From Hydractinia symbiolongicarpus (Eukaryota > Cnidaria > Hydrozoa > Anthoathecata > Hydractiniidae): a stretch of 60,000 bases of DNA. Made by a program: the position numbers and the translations under genes. The notes under the pieces were generated by a model that saw only the letters and a list, made by a program, of their open reading frames with translations, did no database searches and was not told where the DNA came from. Within the stretch, counting starts at the first letter, position 1. The number at the start of each line of letters is the position of its first letter. The stretch is from assembly GCF_029227915.1 (NCBI RefSeq), contig NC_079883.1:6698001-6758000 (forward strand). Reading direction: 5' to 3'. This document shows positions 32,740 to 45,904 of the stretch, in pieces.

Positions 32740-35700
32740 GCTTTTGAAGATGTCATTGTCAAAAAGGTTGACTCATATGTTTCCAATTAACCAACACCCA
32801 TATTGTCATGCCATTGTAGTGTCAATTCACAATTTTGACACACGGGTGTGTAACAAGTCGGCGTTATTGCTGTTCGCCGTCGTGGAAAGTTCTTAAAAAA
32901 AATTACTTATGATGTTGACAATTCGACATGACTATTTTAAGTCTAAATGGTTTGTGTTTGCGAAAATAATACAAAGTCTGTAGTATCTTTCGCTTCAACT
33001 CGCACGTTCATGTAAAAATCGAAAATATATTGCGCGATTTAATTTTGCATCTTCATTTGTTCTTTGCGCCATATTAACTATAAATTCTGCAAATTGAGAG
33101 TGTAACTGACAATCGATTACCATATGTTAAAAGAATCCTTATTTTATGTTTTTTGTGCATTATTTTGCGGGAAAAGCTTTGCGCTAGATCAGTTATCATG
33201 AGATGATTTTCATTTAATAGAAAGAAGAGGTGGCGGGAAGAAAAATAAAAATACTTTTGTTTTCCAAATATTAAGTGAAAGAGAAAATAGGAGTGACGCC
33301 TTCGTCCAACCAATCAAATGTAACAGTGCTATAAATAAAAGTTTTACAACGGTAAGAAGACCAAGTTATTTAAAATCTTCGTTAAAATTTAGAGGTAATC
33401 AAACATTAAGTACTGAAAGTTTCTTACTTTTAAGAAGCTCCAGCCTCTAAGTTCTTATAAACAGGTTTGTTTTTTAAAAAGCACGTGTACTCCTTTATGT
33501 CCCGAGCGAAAGGCAGACCTAACAACTAGGGTCGTACGTTTTTAGTTGCTTTGCAAATGTGCAAAAATTAGTGTTCCTGAAAAATATTACGAGTAAGGTA
33601 TATCGGATTATAAACGTAACCTATAAGATGATTTTGAGAATCTGAAATGAACCAGAAGAAAGAGAATAAGCTCTGTGGACGAGGGTGCATGTACAATAAC
33701 ACCCGCGAAAAGTTCTTAAATAAAAGTATACAAGAATATATAGAAATGAAATGTTGAAATAATATCGTTCTGTTCCATACAGTATATATATGTCGCATTT
33801 GCTATTTGGTGTATCAATATTACGTGTGTCCATAGCATGACTATGAGACCACGCAAAAACAAACAAAATACGGGTATAATGAATAGCGTGATATTACAAC
33901 CTCTTCCTAGGGCATATTATATCTCTTCTGACATCGGAGCGGCGATTGTCTCGCCGTCTAAATATAAAAAGAGACAACAGGCGCTAAGAAAGAGGTTGCG
34001 TGGCACTTAAATGACAAGGTAACTAGGTTATTGGCAAACAAGGGTGTTGCAAATTAAAATAACACTTATAACTATTTCTTCTTAATTTACTCAGAAAAAT
34101 TGGCGCCCTGTTGCGCTGAAAGATGACGTCATTCAAATAAGACAACTATTAAACGCCCTTTTGTTAGAATTTCTGAACTTTAATAATTAATACTTCTTAA
34201 CTAGTGACACATTTTTTACAATCGCAAGAATCATAGAAATCTAGAAAGCCATAAAGCGAACTTTTCTTTTGTCGAAACTAGCCTAGAATAAACTCGCTCG
34301 TTCATGACATGATAATATCTATATTATTCAATGACTGAACAGATAAGTGGTAATATTTTTAAAATAAAAGCCCATACCTTAGACTATATACGTAAAGTTA
34401 ATTTTGCGTTTTTAAAGGCGCGTTTGGGAAACAGAAAATTGAATATGAAAAAGATGTCCTCTGAGAATGCTTAAATTCCTCTGGTGATTATAACTATTTT
34501 GATTGGCCAATTGGCCAATACTCTGCAACTCATATGCTGCGGAAGAATTCCTTTTGCAGATAGATTCGCTAGATGAAAAACTAGTTGCATTTTCTAACAT
34601 TCTGCTTTAAAAATAACTAATTCAGGGTCTGGAAAGGTCTAGAAAGATGGAAAAGGGATTATGCTGCTTACATCAGCGACATTTATTACCCTTTTAAAAT
34701 TTTTGGGTTTAGCCAACCAATCAAAGTTTAAAGTTTGCTGTCAACAAGGAGAATTAATTTTTTTCATGTTTCAGGTAGCTATGTTAAATACCATAAGTGC
34801 TTCAATAACCACCATCTTTACTTACTTACTAACATTTTGAACTTTCACTCGTCAGATTTCGCTGTTCCGCTTGTTTCAACATATTCAGATTGCGACAATT
34901 CAGGGTTGTATATTTTATGTGAGTGCTTTCTCTACGGTGATTAGAACTAAAGTATCAGCACACACTTCCATCTTTAAGCTCGACCCCAGCATCTTTTACC
35001 GTAGTACCGTACCGCGCCGTTGAGAAGAAAGTAGTCCTGGGGACGAGGTTGTCCCATATCTACCTCCCTGAATAATTATTTTTAATGGTGAACTCACTTT
35101 ATTGGAAAAAAATTTTCTGCGCAAAAAATATTGTTTCTGTCAACTGCAAAAGTTAATCATAGCGAAAAATCATTAAAAAGAACATTAGTCAAAGTTACTT
35201 ATCGCGAAAAATTTTAAAAGGGGCCATTCGCGAAAGTTAGTTCCTTTGATTTTTCTATTAGCATAAGTGTTATAAGATAAAAATGTGAAATGATAAACAT
35301 AGCAAATCAAGTTATTTCGCGAAATGAAATCCCCGTTAAAAAGAAATGGAAAACAGTATAGTCCGCAAAAATAGAACCCTGCGGAATTAAAGAACGTCCA
35401 AACTTCTTAAATTGAAAATTTGAGCCAGCACTAACACTTAATCACTTATGAATTTATCATTTATAAAATTTACAGTATAGATCTTAAGTTGTGTGAATCA
35501 CCTTCACTGCGCAAAAATATTTTGTACATATGCTATAATGTATTGCAGCCAAAAAATAACAAAATTCCATTTCTAGTTTAATTTCAAACAAATTAATGAT
35601 TTCCTTGTGGTTAAAACTGCACGTGGATGAGAAGACAGTATTATGCGAGCGCATAGCGATGTTGTATTTCTGTTTTAGAAAGTTTAAACCATTTTTAATC

Positions 35701-36411
35701 CCTGTTCTACGATTCCATCTTCAAAACTTTAAGATTTTACAGACCACTAGAAACTGACATATCCAAACGGCGGAAATTTGCAAGTCTATGTACTTATGTT
35801 TCTCGTGAGCGACATCGTGATAATTTTTGACATTACGATAGCTACGCGTGTTTTCTAATTATAGCGAGTCTTCTTCGATTCAAGAATTTCAAATATTTAT
35901 AAGCACATCAAACTTTAAAAAAACTGCAAATGGTTAATATTGACACCATATCTATTTTGTTCCCACTTACGCATGCTTCGAATAAACATGACTTCCTTCG
36001 TTGTCTTTTCTCAATGGATGCGATGGTATCCTAGCAACTGTGTATAGTACCACGATCAACCGAAGAAACCACACATTTGTATCAGTCATTGATGGAAAAG
36101 AAAAAATGATTAAGCTCGGATTTTTTACTGTGAAAATTTACTTATTCATGAATGAAACTAAATCGATATAGAGATGATGTGAATATTGAACGGGGGTATT
36201 AAATCACTATTGTGAGGACTTACCTTCGGTGTTAATGCAATTCAATATTACTTATTCACCCCCGTAAAAAAGTTCCACATGTTTAATTCATATCTGTTCG
36301 GAAAACTTTTTGCAACTAGCGAAACTTCATCAGATTGGGCATAGCTGTAAAATTACAGGCAAGCCCTTTCCAAGCAAAGCAGCGATTTGACTTCATCTAA
36401 AGTTGTTTGCA
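32740..36411. other. Intergenic, no gene; palindromic and motif repeats
   Basis: No convincing coding sequence. 33895-34005 has inverted ends (caacctcttcctagggc and gcgctaagaaagaggttg). 34978-35050 is a short member of the CTCGACCCCAG family. 35100-35400 carries the GCGAAA/AGTTA motif cluster. 36190-36270 has gaacgggggta and cacccccgt as inverted blocks. The promoter of the coiled-coil gene should lie before 36412, but no clear element was identified. Confidence 0.5.
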
Positions 36412-39400
36412 ATGGCGTACATAAAATCGAACAGTCAGAGGTGAGGAAACTTTTTTTAAATAATTTTTATTTACTAACAACTGTCAAACTGTCAATTTCT
36501 TTTTACTCTTAATGCCCTACCTCAACACTTTAAAGAATTACACCAATGTTTTTGATCAACTATGGATTTAACATCACTGTTAATGTTCGTATAAGAGGGC
36601 AAATGACTTTTAAACACAATAAACAAATTATCGTATTTGGAACATTGAATTAGTGCTTTTTTCATCCAATTCGTTGCCAGAAAGTGTTTTTCATGATGCA
36701 ATTACGACTAAAGTCTGACAATGTAAGAAATTTAATAAAAAAATGTGTTCTTTTTTTTAAATTTTTTCGTTATGAAACACCAACTAAATCTGGTAAATAA
36801 GAAATAAATTCAGAGAAAATCATTTACATTCTTATTCGAAGGCGGACAACCTGACGAAAAAATAAATGCTACCTGGAAGTTAAGTTTTTGATAGTAAAAT
36901 TGCTTCATCCACGAAATTTCTTTTATTTAAATTCACATTTGAAGCCTGCTAAAGAAGGTTTAATTTTTCTTTTTTCTTTGAACTTATGATAGTGGACTCT
37001 ATTGCGATGTTACAATGTCAAAGTTCATATTTTTTTTGATTTGTCACATTTTAATTTTTAAATCGAGTTAAATACTTAATTTGTATTCTATATTGAATAA
37101 AACAATTTTTGCTAGGTGAAACTTCACTAATTCAATACCGATATACTTGATTCAACTGACCAATAATTTCATATAAATAATAATGAACACCATTGTGAGT
37201 AGGCGTGGTATCTCCTTAGTTTTCCCTAGGAAATCTTTTTATAAAAATATGGCACCAGCATACTTTGTGTTTAATTATGTTTTTGTTCTTTTACTTATGC
37301 AAGTGTCTGTATCTTTTTCAGCTATGGACGTAGTGAAAAAACTAGCAGTAGTGTCTACAGTCGCAGCTCGAAGACAACAACTTCAATGTCTAGCAACCAG
37401 AATATATTAAGAAGTGGTTATGCAGCTGAAAGTGTTGAATCAAATCAACAAGATAGATCGTTTGATTTTGATGAATCAAGATTCAATAACAATTATCTCG
37501 GTGCAGAACAGAATAAAGATTTTAACAACAATAATCCAATTACTATCAGATCGTTGAAGAGTCCTGGTCCAAACCGTAAATCCATGCAATCTCCTGTCAA
37601 AGATGGTTTCCGGAAGGTTACTGTCAGCTCTGGTTCAAATAAGATTGACCACTTTTCAAAAAGTGCAACATTCTCAGATGATGAAGAAGATAGTGTGTTT
37701 GTTGATGATGATGAAAACATAAGATACATAGATGAAGCTCAAATCGTTGCAACTGATGCTTCTCAGTACGACGTGTCTGGTGAGCGAAGCTTCGAAGACA
37801 TGTATAAAGAAGAGCAACAAAAGCAGGAAGAAGAACAATCCTCTCCTTACATTATGAAAGGACAACCCGTCAACTTTCAATTCAACATGGCTAATCCTGA
37901 CGAATATGGAAGTGGGCAGTACTATAAACAAAACAAAGATATCCACACAAAAAGAAAGACCCCTGAAATACAAGTGGAACAGTATAACACTCCTCCCAGC
38001 CAGCGAAGCAAAAAACAATACAAGCCTGTTAATATGGTGATATCAACACAGGAAGAGAAAGGCCAAGATTTCCAGCAACAACAATTCTCAAATAAACAAA
38101 GAAGAAATCAACAGAAACAAAATCAACAGGTGTACGAACCAGTGAATGTAATAATTCCGAACCATAACCAACATTCTCAGGATGCAAAAACGATTAGTGT
38201 TGATGAAAATCCGTATCCAAGATATCAACCTGTACAAGTTGAAATAAAACATCACAAAAAATCTGGAAATAATTCATATTCCCCACGAAATTTACCGGAT
38301 TATCAACAAAAAAGGCAAGTAAGAAACATCCAATTGAAAGCAGGTTCTGATTCAGAGTATAGCAACTCTCATTTTGAGCCACAAACACCTGTCGATGTTA
38401 TTTATTCTCCGATGCCACAAAGAAAGCCATTGCATCCAAAAAATCTGCCAATTGATATCACTATTGCTAGAGACGGAGATCACTTGCAACAACCAAACGC
38501 CTTTCGAGTTCTTGTATCACCAACACCACAGCAAAATGAAGTAGGCTTTGTACCGGTACATCGACATGAAAACCACCATTTTTATAGTGTACAACAAGAA
38601 GATGTTACTTCACAACACAAGAAAGGATCTGGTAAGATCAAACCAAAGCCACGAAGAAGCTCTGAACAAAACATGAGTGCAGTCGATGCTTACAACAGCT
38701 TTCAAGATATCGATAAAGATCTGTACAGGCAGCAACATGAAAAGACAGAGATAATTAAAGTGAAAAACATAGTCGCAGAGCCGGTACATGTTCAAGAGAT
38801 TTACGATCTTGATGTCAGAAATGAAGGCTATGATGTTTATCAAGACCAACAAAACCAAATAAGTGCTACTCATGTGAGTGTTAGACACAACAGTGAGTCA
38901 AACAGAAACAGAAGACAAATTGAAAACCAGCAAAAAGTAGATCAAGGAAGAAGGAGAAGTGTTGAACATCAAAGGATGGAAAGTGCTCGACTTAAAAAGA
39001 TTGAACAAGAAGAAATGGAAGTTAAACGAAGACAACAGGAGGCATATCAACGTCAACAGAAAATTGAAATGAGGAAGAGGGAAGAGGAACAAAGAAGAAA
39101 GAGAGAACAAATGGAGCAAGCAAGAAGAGAAGAAGAAGCAGAATACAGAAGACGGGAAGCTGTGGAAAGAAAAAAGCGCGAGGTACAAGAAATACGCCAA
39201 AGAGAGGAATTTGAAAGAAAAAAGCGTGAAGAGGAAGAAAAAATTCGAAGGGAGGAAGAGGAAAGAAGATGGAGAGAAGCACAGGCAGAAGAGAGACGAT
39301 GGGAAGAACAAAAAAGAAAAGAAGCAGAAGAAATCAGACGAAGAGAAGAAATCGAGAAGAGAAAACGCGAAGAGGAGGAAATAAGAAAGAGAGAAGAAGA

Positions 39401-41556
39401 AATTCGAAGAAGGAGAATTGAAGACGAACTAAGAAGAAAGTCTGAACAGCAAAAAATGGAAGAAGTGAGACTAAGGGAAGAACAGAAACGATTTAAAGAT
39501 GAAAACATATTTCAGCAACAGCAATTCAAGAAAAGTATTCAGAGAAGTCAATCTCAAAAGTACTACAACGAAAATCAGATGAGTGACTATCAACAGGACA
39601 TGTCAACATTTCCTCGACATCTGAAAATAAAAAAACAGTACCCATCAGAAAGTTTGTCAGCTAATAACACACCAAACGTTTCTCAGCAACGAAAATTTCA
39701 CAAAGGCTTCAGTATGTCTGCTTCAAACACACCTGAAGTCAGCAGAAAGCAAAAGAATTCAGCCAGTTGTTACACTTGCGAGCATGAAAATGATGAGCAT
39801 GATGGAATTCACAAAAGAACTTCCAGTCACAACTCGAACACAATACTTGGTCGCACTGAGATGGGCGAAAAAAGAATGGTTTCTCAATTAATTCGGCCAA
39901 AATCTGTTGATATCACACGCCAAAGTAAGACATTGCCAAGAGGATTTGGGAGAGCAAAAAGTCAAGAATGGATTACTGGTTACGAGCAAAACAATCAAAC
40001 TAGAAGTCAGGTGAGTCATGTAAACATTTTTAAAAATTATTAAGTCGTTGCATCGGAGAAAGAAAAAAATTATGAATGTAAATTCAAGTCTTAAAAATTA
40101 ACTATAGATAGCTCTTAAAAACATTAAACATTTATTATGTTAAAAATTAATGTATATTTTTTTCACTTTTATTTTCATCATACGTTAGAACTACTCCACG
40201 TCAACAACCACACGAAACATCTCTGCTATTCAAACCTCCACGCAGCAAACTCATTCAAACTCAAGAAGAATTGTGCAACGACCAAAATCAGCTCACGAGT
40301 TTGACAGTAAGAAATCAAAACAAAGGCACGCAAGCAAAGTTGATTATCAATACGGCCAGCAGCAGCCATTTCTTGAGCACGCGAGAAAAACCTACCCTAT
40401 CCAGGAGCAGCAGCTTAAAGAAACGTTCCTGCCTGTCACGCACCAACAGCCTCAAAAAAGTCACGTGGTCGAGTACCATAACGGTTCAGATGTCAAAATA
40501 ATAAGCGGTAGTCACGTGGTCAGGGATGCAAAATACAATCAGGCCAATCAATCGAGGAAATCGAGAAAGAGCAGGGATGTTGTTCAATCAAAAGCTTACA
40601 CAAATTTATCGCGCAAAGATCAGAGAAATTTGGAACAACGAAAGCAAGTTATTAAACAAAGAACCGAAACAAAAACTGCATCACCGGACGAGAAAGACAT
40701 ATATCAATCAATAAAAGTGACGGCGAAAGGTGGAGTTATCACTTTGTGCATGGAAGAAGGAGAGGATGATAAAATAACAGACACTGCAAAAAATAGATTA
40801 ACAAAATCGGTTTATGAACATGAATACAATAATTCATATTACTCACAAAGCCGAGATTCTCAATATGGATACCAATCAAATTCAAGTCAACAACAGCGTA
40901 TGCGCAGTAACGAACAAGAAAATAATTCTTACCAAAACGAAGAATATATCTCCTCCACTAACAACAACAACAGAATCCAAAGCAAAAATAATGTTAGCGC
41001 GAAAAATAACAGCAGTCAAGAAACTGAGTCCGTTTACTACACCGTATGCACTCGTTACTTCCAGCCAGAAAATAACGACTGGATCACCAATATCCACAGA
41101 ATGGGAAAGACGAAGGTACCAGTAGGAGTGGATCATTCTCAAAGATGTGTATTCTGGTTGCATCTCTATGATCCTGATAGGGAAGAGATAACAGTTCAAA
41201 AGTTAGTCCCACCTCCAGAGTTACTCGCGAAATACCATGCAACGTCAAACAACGAAGGAATCTATTACGGCGATAACACAATGGAATCACGTGAACAAGA
41301 GTTTGAAGACTCAGCCTATAGCCGTACTAAAAGATCACATGACAAAAATCGCCGACACAACCGCTCTTATAATGACGCGTCATTTGATAGTGACGGCGAA
41401 TCAAAAGCAAGTAGCGTTTTATCAAATCGATCGGACACAAGTTTTAAACATTCTAAACCAAAACTTTTAAGAAAATCAAAAGAATTTCCAGGTGCAAGAA
41501 ATGAAATGGACACTGATTACCAACAAAGCTACAGCATGCAGCAAACCGTTTATTAA
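36412..41556 (+). CDS. Large coiled-coil protein of unknown function (1,361 residues), three exons
   Basis: Exon 1 36412-36440 (MAYIKSNSQ, donor GTGAGG), exon 2 37322-40010 (after tatctttttcag, donor GTGAGT), exon 3 40189-41556 (stop TAA). The phases agree. The short first exon is inferred from its ATG, donor and phase; an internal ATG at 37386 is the alternative start. Residues ~20-530 are polar and low complexity (Q, N, S rich). Residues ~535-745 are a long charged coiled coil (repeats of RKREEEE and RRREEIEKRKRE). The rest is Q/S rich, with one globular-looking segment at residues ~1186-1260 (ESVYYTVCTRYFQPENNDWI ... RCVFWLHLYDPDRE ... LVPPPELLAKY). I do not recognise this segment. A cytoskeletal or junctional scaffold would fit the composition, but that is a guess. 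AATAAA sites at 42665 and 42686 would give a 1.1-kb 3' UTR. Confidence 0.85.
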
Positions 41557-42506
41557 ATTTGCTAAAATTTTTTGATGCTAATGTTTATCTTTCAAATGGT
41601 TTAAAGTTTATCTTTCAAACGGTTTAAATAATCTGACATCTAAATAAGGACAAAATGTCACTGTCATCGTTGATATCATAATTGACATCACATTCAGACG
41701 TTTTTAAGCTACAACTGTGTGGATTATTAGAAGTATGAAGTATCAAAACAAACAACTGAGAATTTTATTCTTAATATTTTTTGCGTTAGTTTACATTTTT
41801 TATGCACATTTTTAAATTTTTTTTTAATATAAAGCCGTAGCAGCCATGTTTATCAAAAAATTTGCAGTGTCTATTCCAACTTCAAGAAAGAGCTAAATTT
41901 AAAATTCGTTTGTGTAGCCTTCAAAACAACAAGCTTGATATTCAGGATTCTACTGGCGTGAAAGCAGAAATAATTTTGTAAGATATTTTGGTTGCATGTT
42001 GACCTCTTTCATCAACTAAACTTTCATCAAACCTTACCACATATTTAACATGTTCATGCCTTATTTCAGTCCCTTCCTTTTTCTTTCTTACACAGTGCCA
42101 CAGATCTCGAAGTCCAAATTCATATAATCCCTAATTATCATCGCATATAAACCTTTTTATTATCTACCTCTACCTCTAATGTTTTCTTCCAAAAGTCCTG
42201 TCCCAACTACATAAAACTTAAACCTGATTTTATAGACGAAACCTTCACCCTAACCTAAATCTAAACCAGATAGTCACTCCCCAACCTTCGACAGACGATA
42301 CAGTCAGTTAGCTCCCGCCCCAACTATAACTTGATACTGTTATTTCAAACTCTATATACGCCCAAAACAACCAATTTACACCGAGAATGAAACTATACAC
42401 TCTCCAACGGAACCTAAAAATTGTTATTTGCTTGATCAATCCTCTCCTTTGGAAACAATCCATTTTGCTTTCCACAGCGTAACCTACTTTATTTTTTCTG
42501 AAAATC

Positions 42507-42600
42507 TCCACAATATAACCACCTTATCTTTTTAATTATCTCCACAATGTAACCACCTTCACTTCTCGTCTATCTCCACCATATAGCCAACGCCTCTACA
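42507..42600 (+). repeat. Three ~38-bp direct units in the 3' flank of the coiled-coil gene
   Basis: The block atctccacaatrtaaccacc(tt) occurs at about 42506, 42540 and, more diverged (atctccaccatatagcca), 42583. Confidence 0.6.
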
Positions 42601-42664
42601 TGTGCAACCAAATATCGTGTTAATAATAACCATAATAATATTAATCAAATTGATAGTGTATGCG

Positions 42665-42691
42665 AATAAAATGAATAATTGCACGAATAAA
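42665..42691 (+). terminator. Tandem polyadenylation signals, probably of the coiled-coil gene
   Basis: AATAAA at 42665-42670 and again at 42686-42691 on the plus strand, 1.1 kb after the stop codon at 41556 and before the convergent claudin-like gene begins its 3' end. Confidence 0.4.
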
Positions 42692-42968
42692 AAAATATCG
42701 TGTTTTCTTTTTTATGGTGATACGGGTCAAGAGATTTGAGGTTCCATGAAAGATGATCCATAAACAAAACAGCTTGATAAATAATATTTAACAAATATGT
42801 ACATTTCATTTATAGTTTTTCAACGAGGAACTCTGTCCTTAAGAAAGATTTCTGCCGTGTTATTACAACATCTGTTTGGTTGATAAGTGGATCCATTCAG
42901 CCATGTTTCTTCAACATCTAACATTATTGTAACAAAAAAAAATTCGCAACAGTTTTCAGTCGCTGTAT

Positions 42969-44560
42969 TTACGTGCCATATTCTCTTAATGTACTTAAAT
43001 CTGTATTCGCGTCATTTCTGTCTTCGACAGCATGTAAGTGCGTCAGATGTAATGGCGTCACACGTCCACTGCCACATATATACACATAAACCAATGTCAG
43101 CAACAGTAAATATGAGAATATCATTGCTGCCATGGCAACATGCATTGAAATTCCGAACGTTGCATTCTTTTGGTTTGTCCAATCATTGTAATCACGGTAT
43201 ATGAAGATGGAGCCAGTTAACAAAGAACCTAAAATAATGAAACAATAAATTGGTGTAAAATAGAAGTAGGGAATGAAAGCTAGTCTAGTTAACTGAGCTT
43301 ACTTTGAGGACATTAAAATTCAGTTTCTCTCATACGAAAGCTTAGACGCAAACTAATGTGCCAGAACAAATTCATAAAATTCAAATCCAACAAATTAACA
43401 GAAAATAATTCGCTAGATAAGCACAAAGCCAGCGTGGTCGCAACGTACCCTCTTAAAATGTACAGGAGTTAATTATATTTGCTTGGGTGAGTGAGGCCAT
43501 GCGCGTTTTAACAACAGAGAATTTCCCGAATTTCAAAAAGTTCAGTCAGGAGGAAATTCTTTTGCGACCCAGCGTAGTTTTTCTCACCTCAACTATTCCG
43601 ATTTCCCGGTGGAGAAAAAAAATTAAACCCGGTCTCCAGGCCAAATGAAGGAGTGTGGAGGATGAACAGATCTCCTTTGTTATGTAACAGAAAAATTTTT
43701 TTTTTTGAGATTTGCGACCGAACGTGTATTGGACGTAAAAGAGAGGATCAGTGACAGAGTAACAAAACGACAACAGTCTTTTTTGTGTCTTGTGTCCTGT
43801 CCATGCAAGATATAAAATGTACCACAATATAGAAGACATGCCTATTTTGAACGATCCCAAGTATACTCACATTTTTATTTTTCCAAGTGAGTCAACTGTA
43901 TCTCGAATGTGTCTCGTGTCTGGCTCATGCAAAAATTTAAAAAAAATTGTATGGGAAATAAAAATCAGTGTACGAAAACATTGACTTAAGGAGAGGAGGG
44001 AGAGGTATTAAAAATGTTACATATACTGGTCAAGAATTTGTTACGGTTTGTTGGGTAGGGTGTTGAAAATAACAAAGTAAGGTGCTGCATAAATTTTGGA
44101 CCTTCATTAGCTCGGTTCTCGGAGCAGAAAGATTAGATTTTTTAAAGTGAAATTTCGAATTATTTTTTACTTTAAAACGAAATTTTTGCAGACCAATAAA
44201 AAGTGATTAGCAGGAGTACAAATAATCAATATTGTTACAGTAAAACAAAATAAGAAACAAAAAACACATCTTACTTGCAAAGCATGTCAAAATTGTAATC
44301 ATATTCAGCAGACAATGATGATCTTTTATAAAAGCCACTACTATCAAAATATTCACTAAGATTGACATGGATAACGAAGCTAACATAAAAGCTTGAACGT
44401 ACTTCAACCATGTTAAATTTTTAGTGACAGTCAGCCATAATCCTTTCTTGAAGTCATCTTCACCCACCACCCATTCTTCAGTTGTCATGGAAACAGCCAA
44501 AAGAATAGCACACATGATGCTGGTCGTTAAGGTGATACATTTTCGAACTAAATGTTTCAT
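42969..44560 (-). CDS. Claudin/PMP22-type four-transmembrane protein, two exons
   Basis: Exon 1 44560-44275 (ATG MKHLVRKCITLTTSIMC, donor GTAAGA), intron 44274-43229, exon 2 43228-42969 (acceptor cattattttag, stop TAA): 181 residues with compatible phase. Four helices: ~10-28, ~60-82, ~88-108 and the MAAMIFSYLLLLTLVYVYI helix of exon 2. The first extracellular loop has EEWVVGEDDFKKGLW, matching the W-(n)-GLW start of the claudin signature, but the two loop cysteines of W-GLW-C-C are absent. A polar tail of about 40 residues ends in EYGT. Claudin-superfamily proteins act in junctions or as channel/membrane auxiliary subunits; which one applies here cannot be told. Confidence 0.7.
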
Positions 44561-44599
44561 TTCAGCGGGATGACAACTAAATACACATAGACGTGTCAC

Positions 44600-45900
44600 T
44601 CGATATGTTCATATAAATGTTAGGAGAAAGACTTTTCTAAAGTACACCACAACAACAACAAAAGCAACGTCAACAACAATGAGAATAACAACAATAACAA
44701 CATCAAAAACAACAAAAAGTTGAAATACAAAATAGATATAAAGTCGATGAACATCTGCAAATGCATAACACTGCCAAAAAAGTTGAATTCCACAACACTC
44801 ATTTTTTTCTGTAACAAATACACCTTTAGCATTTTTAAGTTTATCAGAAATCATTCTTACTTTATTGCAAAAACAAAAAAAGTATTTTTATTTCTGTAGA
44901 AATCTTCTAAGTAAACATGATAAATCATAGAATGCTTGACAATTTCAAAACATAACAAGTACTATCCACGTAAAGCTTGTGAAAGTGCGTAGAAACAAAA
45001 ACAAAAACAAAACAAAAATTTCGACACAAACTTAAGAAGGCGGACGCGAAAGAAAAATTGTTTAAAAAAAAACAGTCATACCGAAAATGATCGGTAAAGC
45101 TCTTCTATCAAATAAATCTTAAAAGTTATTTTGAAAAATCGGCTCCACTCCTAAATAAGCCTCCCATGGGCAATTTTGATTTTGGCTAAGGAGATAAGAG
45201 AAAAATACTAAAACACATGATTTTGATTAGTATTGAATCCATTTTTCATATTTACAGTGTTTGCGATATTTCTTAATACAGTAAATCAAACTTTGAATGT
45301 TTTCTTTCGAGTAACTTTCCTAAAACACATATGCAAATGTTTTGTTGTAAGAGCAACATATTTCACTGAAACAATGAGTTCAACTTCCAGTTTCCTCTGT
45401 CCATTTACAATCGCAATGAGCTTAATTTCAGGAGACGTTTCTAAGAAATATGTTTCTAAAAAAATGTGATTTCGATTAGAAGATGTTCAACCAGCGTTTT
45501 AGGATCGTCTGATTTAAAAACACCGATATTTTTTTTATCATTCCATCGCTTTTTCTTGAGTGTCTGTTTTACATATCAATTTCTGTCCAATGAATGATAT
45601 CCAAATGTCAATAAATAGGGTGATCATAGATATAACTGTCAGAAACTCAATTCTATAATCCAAGTCACACGTTTCTAGTAAACTTCTTAACATTCTTCCC
45701 TAGTATATGGTGTTCTGTGCACTTTTTTATTTAATTTTTTTTTTAAAACGGATTCAACTATAACTGCTTGCAGAAAAACTTTTGCCCTACCAAAAAAATT
45801 GTGGTTCTACAAAATTCATGAAAAGAAGCGAAATTCTTTTTTTGCGATTGACCATACTTTTCGCAAGAATAAAGCGAGAAAAACAGGAAACATTGCTAGA
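44600..45900. other. Intergenic, no recognised gene
   Basis: AT-rich, with an AAC-rich simple tract at 44640-44720 (caacaacaacaaaagcaacg). It includes the putative promoter side of the claudin-like gene. Nothing else is supported. Confidence 0.55.
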
Positions 45901-45904
45901 ATGA

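Noticed and set aside
37183-37410. 75-residue ORF with a membrane-like segment upstream of the coiled-coil gene
   Set aside because: It crosses the splice acceptor at 37321 and runs in a different frame from the coiled-coil exon. The phase-compatible first exon is at 36412-36440.
38898-39508. Long minus-strand ORFs rich in S, L and F opposite the coiled-coil exon
   Set aside because: They are antisense shadows of a purine-rich (GAA/AGA) coiled-coil coding region; composition is the mirror of the plus-strand repeats and there is no domain.
44609-44854. Minus-strand hydrophobic ORFs (V, I, L runs)
   Set aside because: They are translations of an AAC/AAT simple-sequence tract at 44640-44720.
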